From contig NZ_SDOY01000068.1 in assembly GCF_004117935.1 (NCBI RefSeq), forward strand, positions 1 through 43,784: a stretch of 43,784 bases of DNA. Reading direction: 5' to 3'. Made by a program: the position numbers and the translations under genes. Below the pieces are notes generated by a model, which saw only the letters and a program-made list of their open reading frames with translations, searched no databases and was not told where the DNA came from. This document shows positions 8,621-16,350 of the stretch, piece after piece (the stretch's first letter is position 1; each line of letters opens with the position of its first letter). Origin of the DNA: Streptomyces roseicoloratus. Its GTDB lineage: Bacteria > Actinomycetota > Actinomycetes > Streptomycetales > Streptomycetaceae.

Positions 8621-10039
8621 TCAGAGCGCGGCGACGATCTCCTCGACGCGCTGTTTGGCGTCGCCGAAGAGCATGGCGGTGTTCTCGCGGAAGAAGAGCG
8701 GGTTCTGGACGCCCGCGTAGCCCGAGGCCATCGAGCGTTTGAAGACGATGACCTTGTTGGCCTCCCAGACCGTGAGGACCGGCATGCCGGCGAGCGGGCT
8801 CGAGGGGTCCTCGGCGCCGGCCGGGTTGACGGTGTCGTTGGCGCCGATCACGAGGACCACGTCGGTGTCGGCGAAGTCGCCGTTGATCTCGTCCATTTCC
8901 AGGACGATGTCGTACGGCACCTTCGCCTCGGCCAGGAGCACGTTCATGTGCCCGGGCAGCCGGCCGGCGACCGGATGGATGCCGAAACGTACGTCCACGC
9001 CCTGTGCGCGCAGTTTCTCGGTGAGCTCGGCGACCGGGTACTGGGCCTGGGCGACGGCCATGCCGTAGCCGGGGGTGATGACCACCGACCGGGCCGCGGT
9101 GAGGAGTTCGGCGGCGCTCTCGGCGGTGATCTCCGTGTGCTCGCCGTAGTCGGCGTCGGAGCCCGACGGCGCCTCGATGCCGAAGCCGCCGGCGATCACG
9201 GAGAGGAAGGAGCGGTTCATCGCCCGGCACATGATGTACGACAGGTAGGCGCCGGAGGAGCCGACGAGGGCGCCGGTCACGATGAGCAGGTCGTTGCCCA
9301 GCAGGAAGCCCGAGGCGGCCGCCGCCCAGCCGGAGTAGCTGTTGAGCATCGACACGACGACGGGCATGTCGCCGCCGCCGATGGAGGCGACCAGGTGCCA
9401 GCCGAGCGCGAGGGCCAGGGCGGTGACGGTGATCAGGAGCCACAGGTCGGGCGTGATCACGAACCAGATCGTGAGGGCGAGGAAGAGGCCCAGCGCGCCC
9501 AGGTTGAGGGCGTTCTTGCCGGGCAGCATGAGCGGCCTGGAGGCGATCCTCGCGGAGAGCTTGAGGTTGGCGACGATCGAGCCGGTGAAGGTGACGGCAC
9601 CGATGAACACACCGATGAACACCTCGGCGTGGTGGATGCCGAGGGTGCCGAGCGCGTCCAGGGCCTGCGCTTCGTGGCCGTGGGGGTCGTGCTCGACGTC
9701 GAGGAAGCCGTTCCAGCTGACGAGGACGGCGGCGAGGCCGACGAAGGAGTGCAGCAGGGCGATGAGTTCGGGCATGCCGGTCATCGCCACGCCGCGGGCG
9801 CGCCGCAGGCCGATGAGCGCGCCGGTCAGCATCGCCAGGCCCATCAGGCCGAGGCCGGCGGTGCTGACGTCGCCGTCGACCGCGAGCACGACCGTCGCGA
9901 CGAGCGCGACGCCCATGCCGAGCATGCCGAAGGCGTTGCCCAGCCGTGCCGATTCGTGCTTGGACAGGCCGGCCAGGGCCAGGATGAAGAGGAGCGCGGC
10001 AACGAGGTAGGCCGCCTGGGCGGCGAGGGTCGCGGTCAT
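8621..10039 (-). CDS. pntB: NAD(P) transhydrogenase subunit beta
   Basis: 472 residues. The first two thirds are membrane helices of domain II. The soluble NADP(H)-binding domain III begins around residue 300, with [16 protein letters not shown] and [16 protein letters not shown], and the protein ends with [13 protein letters not shown]. It forms the proton channel and NADP site of the proton-translocating transhydrogenase, which uses the proton gradient to reduce NADP+ with NADH. The ATG at 10037-10039 lies four bases after the pntA stop, so the two subunits are made from one message. Confidence 0.95.
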   Translation of the reverse strand: MTATLAAQAAYLVAALLFILALAGLSKHESARLGNAFGMLGMGVALVATVVLAVDGDVSTAGLGLMGLAMLTGALIGLRRARGVAMTGMPELIALLHSFVGLAAVLVSWNGFLDVEHDPHGHEAQALDALGTLGIHHAEVFIGVFIGAVTFTGSIVANLKLSARIASRPLMLPGKNALNLGALGLFLALTIWFVITPDLWLLITVTALALALGWHLVASIGGGDMPVVVSMLNSYSGWAAAASGFLLGNDLLIVTGALVGSSGAYLSYIMCRAMNRSFLSVIAGGFGIEAPSGSDADYGEHTEITAESAAELLTAARSVVITPGYGMAVAQAQYPVAELTEKLRAQGVDVRFGIHPVAGRLPGHMNVLLAEAKVPYDIVLEMDEINGDFADTDVVLVIGANDTVNPAGAEDPSSPLAGMPVLTVWEANKVIVFKRSMASGYAGVQNPLFFRENTAMLFGDAKQRVEEIVAAL

Positions 10040-10043
10040 GTCG

Positions 10044-11573
10044 TCAGCTCCGGTTGAACATGGCGAGCATGCGACGCGTCACCGCGAAGCCGCCGAAGAC
10101 GTTGATACTGGCCAGCAGGATCGCGACGAACGACAGCACCGTGACCGCCGTGCTCGACTGCCCGATCTGCAGGAGCGAGCCCACGACGATGATCCCGGAG
10201 ATCGCGTTCGTCACCGACATCAGCGGCGTGTGCAGGGCGTGGTGCACATGGCCGATCACGTAGTAGCCGATCACGATCGCCAGCACGAAGACGGTGACGT
10301 GCGGGAGCAGGGCGGCCGGGGCGAAGCCGGCGGCGAGGAACAGCGCCAGCGCGGCGACGGACACCGCGCCGAACTTCCTTCCCGCCGTCACCGGCTTCCG
10401 CACCGCCGACTCCACGGCGGGCGCGGCCGCCGCGGCGGCGGGGACCGGGGCGGCCGAGACCCGCACGGGCGGAGGCGGCCACGCCGACTCGCCGGCACGG
10501 ACCACGGTGATCGAACGCTGCACCGGATCGTCCCAGTCCAGCACCAGCCGGCCGTCCTTGCCCGGGGTCATCAGCTTCAGCAGGTTCACCAGGTTCGTGC
10601 CGTAGAGCTGCGAGGCCTGCGCCGGAAGCCGCCCGGCGAGGTCGGTGTAGCCGAGGATCGTCACACCGTTCGCGGTGACGGCCTTCTCGCCCTTCACCGT
10701 GCCGACCACGTTGCCGCCGTTCGCGGCCGCCATGTCGACGATCACCGACCCCGGCTTCATGGCCGCCACCATGTCCGCCGTGATGAGCACGGGCGCCGGA
10801 CGTCCCGGAATCAGCGCCGTGGTGATGACGATGTCGGCGTCACGGCACTGCGCCGCGTACAACTCGGCTTCCCGCGCCTTGTAGTCGTCGCCCATCTCCT
10901 TCGCGTATCCCGTCGTCGACACCTCCACCTCCGGCGACTCGATCGACAGGTACTCACCGCCCAGCGACCGCACCTGGTCCGCCACCTCCGGGCGCGGGTC
11001 GGTCGCCCGCACGACCGCGCCCAGCGAGCCCGCCGTGCCGATCGCCGCGAGACCCGCCACACCGGCGCCCGCGACCAGCACCTTCGCCGGCGGCACCTTC
11101 CCGGCCGCCGTCACCTGCCCCGTGAAGAACCGCCCGAACTCGTGCGCCGCCTCCACCACCGCCCGGTAACCCGCGATGTTCGCCATGGACGACAGCACGT
11201 CCATCGACTGCGCCCGGCTGATCCGCGGCACCGCGTCCATCGACAACGCCGTGAACGGCCGCCGGCCCAGCTCCTCCACCATCACCGGATCGAACGCCGG
11301 CGCGAACAGCGCGATCACCGTCGCCTCCGGCCGTACGGCGTCCAACTGGGCGCGGCTCGGGGCCTCGACGCCCAGCACCACGTCCGCGGCAGCCGCCTCA
11401 CCGACGGCCGCGCCGGCGGCCTCGTACGCACCGTCCGTGAAACCGGCGGCGGCGCCCGCACCGGCGTCGACGACCACCTCGTACCCCAGTCCGCGGATCT
11501 GCTCGACGGTGGCCGGCGTGGCCGCGACGCGGTGCTCGCCCGCCCGCGCTTCCCTGAGGACTCCGACAATCAC
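10044..11573 (-). CDS. pntA: NAD(P) transhydrogenase subunit alpha (single-chain)
   Basis: 509 residues from a GTG at 11571-11573, chosen because GGAG lies eight bases upstream and the protein then begins [19 protein letters not shown] as family members do. Domain I binds NAD(H) ([20 protein letters not shown]). An Ala/Pro-rich linker (about 395-415) joins it to four C-terminal membrane helices. Some bacteria split this subunit into PntAA and PntAB; here it is one chain. The frame extends upstream to 11684, but that extension overlaps a broken gene remnant and is not family-like. Confidence 0.93.
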   Translation of the reverse strand: MIVGVLREARAGEHRVAATPATVEQIRGLGYEVVVDAGAGAAAGFTDGAYEAAGAAVGEAAAADVVLGVEAPSRAQLDAVRPEATVIALFAPAFDPVMVEELGRRPFTALSMDAVPRISRAQSMDVLSSMANIAGYRAVVEAAHEFGRFFTGQVTAAGKVPPAKVLVAGAGVAGLAAIGTAGSLGAVVRATDPRPEVADQVRSLGGEYLSIESPEVEVSTTGYAKEMGDDYKAREAELYAAQCRDADIVITTALIPGRPAPVLITADMVAAMKPGSVIVDMAAANGGNVVGTVKGEKAVTANGVTILGYTDLAGRLPAQASQLYGTNLVNLLKLMTPGKDGRLVLDWDDPVQRSITVVRAGESAWPPPPVRVSAAPVPAAAAAAPAVESAVRKPVTAGRKFGAVSVAALALFLAAGFAPAALLPHVTVFVLAIVIGYYVIGHVHHALHTPLMSVTNAISGIIVVGSLLQIGQSSTAVTVLSFVAILLASINVFGGFAVTRRMLAMFNRS

Positions 11574-11621
11574 GGTTCGTCTCCGTTCGCTGTGTCCGTC
11601 AACGCGTCCAGGAAGGCTGCC

Positions 11622-11673
11622 ATGAGTGCATACACCGCCGTCGACCCCGCCACGGGATAAACCGTCAAGTTCT
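11622..11673 (+). pseudogene. 5' remnant of an aldehyde dehydrogenase gene
   Basis: A ribosome binding site (GGAAGG) and ATG open a frame reading [12 protein letters not shown], then TAA at 11658-11660, then TVK. NAD-dependent aldehyde dehydrogenases of the succinate-semialdehyde type often begin M-x-x-Y-x-x-V/x-NPATGE-x-VK, so the TAA sits where a Glu codon is expected. Homology stops after TVK. The remnant starts 48 bases from the pntA start on the opposite strand. Whether it is a family remnant or chance is not certain because so little remains. Confidence 0.5.
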
Positions 11674-11720
11674 GCGCGCGGCACACCGCCCAGGCGTGCC
11701 GTCGGGACCGGTTCGAGCCG

Positions 11721-12005
11721 TCAGCGCCGGGTGTCGAGCAGCGCGGCGGCGCGCGCGGGGAGACGCGCAGTTCACGTTCCTCGGCGCCGAACTCCGCGGC
11801 CGGCGCCCGCTCCACGCGGACCGCGGCGGTGTCGGCGGTCTCCATCACGAGGAAGGCCCTCGGCCGTCAGGCGGGTCTCCCGCACGTCGCGGTGCCACTC
11901 GTGCGGGCTGCGTTCCGTGAGGGCGACGGCTGCCGGGGCTCCCTCGCCACTGGGCAGCACGACGCCCCGGTGCGCCTGCGCTCCTTCGCCACGGGCCGTC
12001 GCCGC
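11721..12005 (-). pseudogene. Coding remnant with two frameshifts, family unknown
   Basis: Read on the minus strand, high GC3 and protein-like sequence move between frames. One frame gives GVVLPSGEGAPAAVALTE and on to WHRDVRETRLTAEGL. Near 11850 the signal passes to a second frame (FLVMETADTAAVRVERAP to ELRVSPRA). Near 11757 it returns to the first frame, giving AAALLDTRR and a TGA at 11721. The two shifts compensate. I do not recognise the protein. A single-base sequencing error at each place would restore the frame, so this could also be an intact gene of about 90 codons. Confidence 0.45.
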
Positions 12006-12265
12006 CCCCGGCGACTTCACGTCCTCGAAGGACGGGTTCCCCCTGCTGATCGGCGCGCGGCCCGGCTACGCCGACGTGCTCACGTCGGGGCGGCCCAGGG
12101 TCGTTCGGTCGCTTCAAGGGCGGGACCGACGGGGTACGCCTCTACGGGAAGGGGCCCACCGGCGAGCAGGTCGGCAACGTGAAGGACGGCCAGGCGGCGC
12201 TCACGAACAACGACCTGCCGCCGCAGCCGTCGTTCGGCGGCAGCGTGAAGCCCGCGGCCTCCTGA
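12005..12265 (+). pseudogene. Frameshifted 3' gene remnant, family unknown
   Basis: The frame giving GDFTSSKDGFPLLIGARPGYADVLTSG has almost only G or C at third positions up to about 12095. The coding signal then jumps by one base into the frame giving GRFKGGTDGVRLYGKGP and ending KPAAS-stop at 12263-12265. No start codon or N-terminal half is visible; the upstream part overlaps the minus-strand remnant. The product is not recognised. Confidence 0.5.
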
Positions 12266-12402
12266 CACGGGCGGAACACGACGGCCGGCCCTCAGGGCCC
12301 ATCCGCCGGGCCCGGTGACTCACCAGGGACACCGGGCCGGCCGGCGGTCTCCCCAGCGGGGTGATACGCGGTCGCATGGCAGCCCCAGCCGGAGACCGCG
12401 CC

Positions 12403-12735
12403 TCACCTCTCCGCGCCGGGTGCCCTGTACCCGATCCGCCCGGCTCTGCCCAAGGCATCCAGGGTGTCATCGACGGTCAGGAGAACGGTCGTCTCGAACG
12501 AACTGAGCGCGCCGCCTCCACTGATCGCCAGCGCAACCGCCGCCATGGACACGTCGTCGGGTGCCTCCCAGAGGTTGTAGCCGTCATGCGTGCCGAAGGC
12601 GTACCAGAAGCCGTGGAGCTTCCCGCCGACCGACTCGATGTACGACCGAGCGGCCTCGGCACGGTCCTCGGGGTGCCCGATCAGCCTCGCCCAGGTCTCC
12701 GGCGTGTAGCTGAACCTCGACAGATAGAGCGGCAT
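12403..12735 (-). CDS. GYD domain protein
   Basis: 110 residues from the ATG at 12733-12735, preceded by GAAGGAGAG. It begins MPLYLSRFSYTPETWARLI and continues to FGTHDGYNLWEAPDD, which matches the small GYD family (ferredoxin-like fold, function unknown). It contains no catalytic signature. It stands alone between the decayed region and a gene-free stretch holding the tRNA-like sequence. Confidence 0.8.
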   Translation of the reverse strand: MPLYLSRFSYTPETWARLIGHPEDRAEAARSYIESVGGKLHGFWYAFGTHDGYNLWEAPDDVSMAAVALAISGGGALSSFETTVLLTVDDTLDALGRAGRIGYRAPGAER

Positions 12736-13031
12736 GGATCTCTCCTTCGTTCTCCGCACGAATGCCCACGCCGAGGTGACGAGGCGTCGGACGCGGCCGC
12801 AGATCCCCCGAACGGCCGGGCACGATGACCGGCACAGCCCACCACGGGACGAAGGAGCGCCACGGGCCCCACCCGGGACCTGACAGACGAGACGTCAACG
12901 AGGCAGGGCAAGGGATCAGCGTCCGTCGCGACCGTGGCGGCGGTCGTCGACTCCCCGATAACGACTGGCCCGCGGCGAACGGGGTCTCTACGCTGAGCCG
13001 GAGCGGGAGTGCGCGCGTTTCCGCAGGTTGC

Positions 13032-13151
13032 GGTGCCGTGGCAGAGCGGTCCATTGCGATCGCCGTGGGCGAGGTCCCTCCCACGGCGAGTGACGGAGAC
13101 GGGGCGGACCTGCTCCCGACTGTCTCGCGGGTTCGAATCCCGTCGGCACCG
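13032..13151 (+). tRNA. tRNA-Ser-like sequence with abnormal anticodon and variable arms
   Basis: The acceptor stem is perfect: GGTGCCG (13032-13038) pairs with CGGCACC (13144-13150), followed by discriminator G. TG at positions 8-9 leads into a D-arm GCA/TGC with an 11-base loop, as in bacterial tRNA-Ser. The T-arm is canonical (GCGGG-TTCGAAT-CCCGT, 13127-13143). In place of a 5-bp/7-base anticodon arm there is a perfect 10-bp hairpin (13060-13069 with 13080-13089) with a 10-base loop and no T33-type anticodon. The variable region is 37 bases and can pair with itself. The total is 120 bases against about 90 for tRNA-Ser. CCA is not encoded (GCA follows). It may be a pseudogene, an unspliced or remodelled tRNA, or a tRNA-like RNA. 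Confidence 0.5.
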
Positions 13152-13229
13152 CAGCCGACCAGGAGGCCCAGCCCCTGCGACGCGCCCGAGCCAAGGACCA
13201 CCGAGCTTCTTCGTGCCCCTTGACTACGG

Positions 13230-13256
13230 CGCCCGCGCCGTCACGGGGTGCGGGCG
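13230..13256. terminator. Hairpin downstream of the tRNA-like sequence and of the pirin gene
   Basis: CGCCCGC (13230-13236) pairs perfectly with GCGGGCG (13250-13256) across a 13-base loop. It sits between the convergent tRNA-like sequence and pirin gene. No T-run follows. Confidence 0.4.
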
Positions 13257-13296
13257 TCGGCTTTCGGCCCCCGGCCGCGAGGAGAAGGCCCGCGGA

Positions 13297-14262
13297 TCAG
13301 CGCACCCTGCCCCGCGCCTTCAGCTGCGCCGCCGGGACCTCCGGGGCAGCGAGGCGGTCGCCGTCGTAGCCCTTGACCTCGCCGAAGCGGTCGCCGGTCA
13401 TCCAGTCTTCCCTCGCCTGGCGGATCTCCTCGTCCGTGCGTCCCACGAAGTTCCACCACATGACGATCTCCTCCTCGAACGGCTCGCCGCCGAGGAGCAT
13501 CAGGCCGGCGTCGGAGGCGGCGCGCAGCGGGAGTTCGGTGCGGCCGCAGCCGAGGTAGAGCATGGAGCCGGGCTGGAGGGGGACGTCGTCGACGTGGGCC
13601 TCGCCGGACATGGCGAGGACGGCGTACTCGAAGTCGGGGTCGAGCGGCAGCCGGTGCTCGGTGCCCGCGGTCAGGGCGAGGTCGGCGCCGACCAGGGGTG
13701 TGTACGTGGTGCCCGGCGACGTCGCGCCGTCGAGGGTGCCGAGGATGACCGTGGCGGTCAGGCCGGGGGCCGTGACGTGCGGGAGTCCGGCGTGGTGCTG
13801 GAAGTGCGGTGCGACGTGCCGGTGGGCGTCGGGCAGGGCGACCCAGAGCTGGGCGCCGTGGAGGTAGCGGGCGTGCGCCCTGGGGCTTTCCTCGGAGTGG
13901 GAGATGGCCCGGCCCGAGGTCATCAGGCCCAGTTCGCGGGGTCCGATCGTCTGCAGGCTGCCGGTGGAGTCGCGGTGCAGCACCTCCCCCTCGTGCAGCC
14001 AGCTGACCGTCTGCAGGCCCATGTGCGGGTGGGGCGGGACCTGCATGCCGGGTTCGTCGGCGATGTCGTCGGGGCCGTAGTGGTCGACGAAGGCCCAGGC
14101 GCCGACCATGCGGCGGCCGAGGTTGGGGAGCAGTCGGCGGACCTCGGTCGATTCGCCGAGCTGGACGTGGCGGGGGCTGAGGAGCTCGCGCACCGGTTCG
14201 GCGACGACGAAGCCCCTGCCACCGCAGACCTGGAGGGTGGCCTGGCGGTCGAGATTGCTCAT
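13297..14262 (-). CDS. Pirin family protein
   Basis: 321 residues starting at the ATG at 14260-14262. Both cupin halves of pirins are recognisable. The N-terminal metal site is in HPHMGLQTVSWLHEGEVLHRDS and continues with SEESPRAHARYLHGAQLWVALP. The C-terminal cupin ends before GGEPFEEEIVMWWNFVGRT, a typical pirin tail. Bacterial pirins of this type bind a metal and some have quercetin 2,3-dioxygenase activity, but the role in Streptomyces is not known. It is divergent from a TPR gene, with a 126-base promoter gap. Confidence 0.9.
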   Translation of the reverse strand: MSNLDRQATLQVCGGRGFVVAEPVRELLSPRHVQLGESTEVRRLLPNLGRRMVGAWAFVDHYGPDDIADEPGMQVPPHPHMGLQTVSWLHEGEVLHRDSTGSLQTIGPRELGLMTSGRAISHSEESPRAHARYLHGAQLWVALPDAHRHVAPHFQHHAGLPHVTAPGLTATVILGTLDGATSPGTTYTPLVGADLALTAGTEHRLPLDPDFEYAVLAMSGEAHVDDVPLQPGSMLYLGCGRTELPLRAASDAGLMLLGGEPFEEEIVMWWNFVGRTDEEIRQAREDWMTGDRFGEVKGYDGDRLAAPEVPAAQLKARGRVR

Positions 14263-14346
14263 GCCGCTCAACCTATTCCCGTCGGCGCCCGGAGGGGCGT
14301 GGACCCACGCCGAAATGTTGGTGGAATGTTCAACCACATCGTGGTG

Positions 14347-14376
14347 TTGACCCCCCTGCCGGAACGGGACGATGCA
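14347..14376 (+). promoter_or_regulatory. Candidate promoter of the TPR gene
   Basis: TTGACC (14347-14352) and GATGCA (14371-14376) are separated by 18 bases. Transcription would start close to the GTG at 14389. An imperfect inverted repeat around CCAC-ATC-GTGG (about 14333-14343) lies just upstream and could be an operator. Confidence 0.35.
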
Positions 14377-14388
14377 GAGAGAGGCGCT

Positions 14389-14736
14389 GTGAGCGACGAG
14401 ACGTACTACGAGTTCGGTACCGCGGCCGACCGGTGGAGCCGCGCGCAGCTGTTCTTCGAGGCCAAGGAGTACCTGACGGCGGCGCGTATCCTGCGCGGAC
14501 TGGTCGCCGAGCACCCGGACCAGACGGCGCAGCGGCTGCTGCTCGCCCGCGCGTACTACCACTCCGCGCAGCTCGCCCGGGCGGAGGGGGAGCTGCGGAT
14601 CGTCCTCGAGCGCGACCCGGTCGAGCACTACGCCCGCCTGATGCTCGGCCGCACCCTGGAGCGGCAGGGCCGCGCGGACGAGGCGGCCCCGCATCTGCGG
14701 CTGGCCGCCGCCATGTCCGGCGACACCATGGAGTGA
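14389..14736 (+). CDS. Small tetratricopeptide repeat protein
   Basis: 115 residues from a GTG at 14389, chosen because AGAGAGG lies just upstream; the frame is open further 5' but that part is the promoter region. Helical repeats with TPR spacing run from about residue 14 to 110 (AQLFFEAKEYLTAARILRGLVAEHPD, then ARAYYHSAQLARAEGELRIVLERDP, then ARLMLGRTLERQGRADEAAPHLRLA). It is a likely protein-protein adaptor with no enzymatic motif. Its partner is unknown. Confidence 0.85.
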   Translation: MSDETYYEFGTAADRWSRAQLFFEAKEYLTAARILRGLVAEHPDQTAQRLLLARAYYHSAQLARAEGELRIVLERDPVEHYARLMLGRTLERQGRADEAAPHLRLAAAMSGDTME

Positions 14737-14859
14737 ACCGCCGGCGGCCGGACGCGCGGAGGGCGGGCGGCGCGGGTACCCGTGCGGGGTATTCGGTAGG
14801 GTCGGGGCGAGCCAGAGGGACGGGCGAGGACCGACGGGGCCGGGAGGAGGACGCGCGGC

Positions 14860-15369
14860 GTGGACGCGAGGCGAGCGAGCGGCGGCGGTACGCCTGCGGG
14901 CGGTGCCCTGGCGCATCTGCTGCTCGTCGTCGTGCTCGCCCTCGGCGTGTTCGTCATGCACACGGTCGGCCACCCCGAGGGCTCCTCCGGAGGCAGCACC
15001 GGAATCGGTGCGCATGTCGGAACGGATGTCGGTACGGATGTCGGTACGCGCGGAGTGACGCGCGCGGCCGCCGGCAGTGACGACGCCGGGAGCGGGGGCC
15101 CGGCCCGCGCCCACGACGGCGCCGAACACAAGAGCACCGGGCACGGAGCCTCCTCGCACGGCTCCGGCACCGGTAGCGGCACGGACATGAGCACGCTCTG
15201 CGTGGCCGTTCTCGGGGCCTGGCTGCTCGCCGCCCTCGTCCGCGCCGCCCTCGCGCGCCGGCCGTACCGGACCGCCCCGCTCCTCCCCGGGCTGCTGTCC
15301 GCCCTGGGTCCCCACGCGCCGCCGCCCCGGCCGCCCACCCTCGCCCGGCTGTCGGTCCTGCGGATCTAG
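14860..15369 (+). CDS. DUF6153-like membrane protein
   Basis: 169 residues from a GTG with GGAGGAGG upstream. The protein has an N-terminal membrane helix (about 18-37, LLLVVVLALGVFVMHTVGHP), a Gly/Ser/Thr/His-rich extracellular loop (about 38-108) with a short VGTD repeat, a second helix (about 110-130) and a Pro-rich tail. The pattern resembles the uncharacterised actinobacterial DUF6153 family. It is followed by a DUF305 lipoprotein gene after 92 bases. DUF305 proteins have been linked to copper in other bacteria, so the His-containing loop may be relevant; that is an inference. Confidence 0.65.
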   Translation: MDARRASGGGTPAGGALAHLLLVVVLALGVFVMHTVGHPEGSSGGSTGIGAHVGTDVGTDVGTRGVTRAAAGSDDAGSGGPARAHDGAEHKSTGHGASSHGSGTGSGTDMSTLCVAVLGAWLLAALVRAALARRPYRTAPLLPGLLSALGPHAPPPRPPTLARLSVLRI

Positions 15370-15383
15370 AACGCCTCCCGCCG

Positions 15384-15407
15384 CGCGGGCACTTCGCCGT
15401 GCCCGCG
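15384..15407. terminator. Hairpin between the DUF6153-like and DUF305 genes
   Basis: CGCGGGCAC (15384-15392) pairs perfectly with GTGCCCGCG (15399-15407) over a six-base loop. It could end the upstream message partly or act as an attenuator before the DUF305 gene. Confidence 0.5.
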
Positions 15408-15461
15408 TACGCGTTCGAACGATCCGACACACGAAACGACAGCACACGAGGTGTGACACAC

Positions 15462-16070
15462 ATGCGTGCCCTGAACAACCGCATCACCCGGAGGATCGCG
15501 CTGACCGGCGCCGTCGCCGCCACCGGCCTCCTGCTCGCCGCCTGCGGAGGCTCCGGCGACTCCGACGGCATGAACCACGGCGAGAAGCCCTCGGCCTCCG
15601 CCTCGGCCCAGGCCTTCAACGACGCGGACGTGATGTTCGCGCAGATGATGATCCCGCACCACGAGCAGGCCCTCGCGATGGCGAAGCTCGCCGACGGCCG
15701 GGCCGAGGACGCCGAGATCAAGCAGATCGTCACGGCGGTCGAGAAGGCCCAGGACCCGGAGATCCGCATGATGACGTCCTGGCTGAAGGCCTGGGGCAAG
15801 CCCGAGGCTCCGGCGGGTGGTCACGGCGGCCACGCCATGGCAGGCATGCTCTCCGACGCCGACATGACCGACCTCGCCGCCGCGAAGGGCAGGGAGTTCG
15901 ACCGGAAGTTCGCCGAGCTGATGATCGCGCACCACGAAGGCGCGGTGGAGATGGCGAAGACCGAACAGAAGGACGGCAAGGACCCCGAGGCGAAGAAAGT
16001 CGCCGACGACGTCGTACGGACCCAGGCCGCCGAGATCGCCCAGCTGAGGAAGATCCTCGACCGGCTCTGA
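15462..16070 (+). CDS. DUF305 lipoprotein (CopM-like)
   Basis: 202 residues from the ATG at 15462 with GAGGT upstream. A lipoprotein signal ends in LLLAAC (Cys about 28). The mature protein holds two related four-helix halves, marked MMIPHHEQALAMA and LMIAHHEGAVEMA, each with the paired histidines of DUF305. Met- and His-rich segments (HGGHAMAGM) lie between them. CopM of cyanobacteria, from the same family, binds copper in the periplasm. A metal-binding role on the cell surface is likely here but not shown. It is paired with the DUF6153-like membrane protein upstream. Confidence 0.87.
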   Translation: MRALNNRITRRIALTGAVAATGLLLAACGGSGDSDGMNHGEKPSASASAQAFNDADVMFAQMMIPHHEQALAMAKLADGRAEDAEIKQIVTAVEKAQDPEIRMMTSWLKAWGKPEAPAGGHGGHAMAGMLSDADMTDLAAAKGREFDRKFAELMIAHHEGAVEMAKTEQKDGKDPEAKKVADDVVRTQAAEIAQLRKILDRL

Positions 16071-16080
16071 CGCGTGCAGA

Positions 16081-16156
16081 GGTCCGCTCGCGGTCGGTGA
16101 GGTCCGCTCGCGGTCGGTGAGGTGCGATCGGTCGTTGAGGTGCGCTCGGTCGTTGA
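16081..16156. repeat. Tandem 20-bp and 18-bp repeats after the DUF305 gene
   Basis: Two perfect copies of a 20-bp unit (ggtccgctcgcggtcggtga) at 16081-16100 and 16101-16120 are followed by two near-identical 18-bp units at 16121-16138 and 16139-16156. All four end in TGA. They begin 10 bases after the stop codon. Confidence 0.9.
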
Positions 16157-16312
16157 GGTGCCCTCACCGTCGTGAGATGTGCTGACCGGCGCTCACGCAC
16201 GGCGGTGGGTGTCGGCCCGGACGGCCGGTGCTGACGGGCGCCGGCCGGTCCGGCACAACAGGCCCTGGCCGACTTCGGTCGGTACCGGCGCCGACCGCAG
16301 GCGCCGGCCCGA

Positions 16313-16331
16313 CGCGCCCCGACGGGGCGCG
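16313..16331. terminator. Hairpin between convergent DUF305 and exonuclease-like genes
   Basis: CGCGCCCC (16313-16320) and GGGGCGCG (16324-16331) form a perfect 8-bp stem with a 3-base loop. The other unannotated bases of this 280-base gap hold only the tandem repeats upstream. Confidence 0.5.
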
Positions 16332-16350
16332 GTTCGTCCCTTCCGCACCC

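Larger units (their letters stand above)
12736..13296. other. 561-base gap between protein genes
   Basis: No protein frame with convincing codon bias and a start signal is seen here. The gap contains the tRNA-Ser-like sequence (13032-13151), a weak -10-like TACGCT at 12989-12994 that could transcribe it, and a hairpin at 13230-13256. Confidence 0.6.

Noticed and set aside
11574..11684. N-terminal extension of pntA
   Set aside because: The extra 37 residues overlap the aldehyde dehydrogenase remnant on the other strand and do not resemble PntA. The GTG at 11573 has GGAG at a suitable distance.
13032..13151. Selenocysteine tRNA
   Set aside because: It has 7 + 5 base pairs in the acceptor/T arms instead of 8 + 5, a 3-bp D stem instead of about six, and no TCA anticodon in a seven-base loop.
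14263..15459. Long upstream extension of the pirin gene
   Set aside because: The frame is open but crosses the TPR and DUF6153-like genes on the other strand; the ATG at 14262 gives a normal pirin N-terminus.
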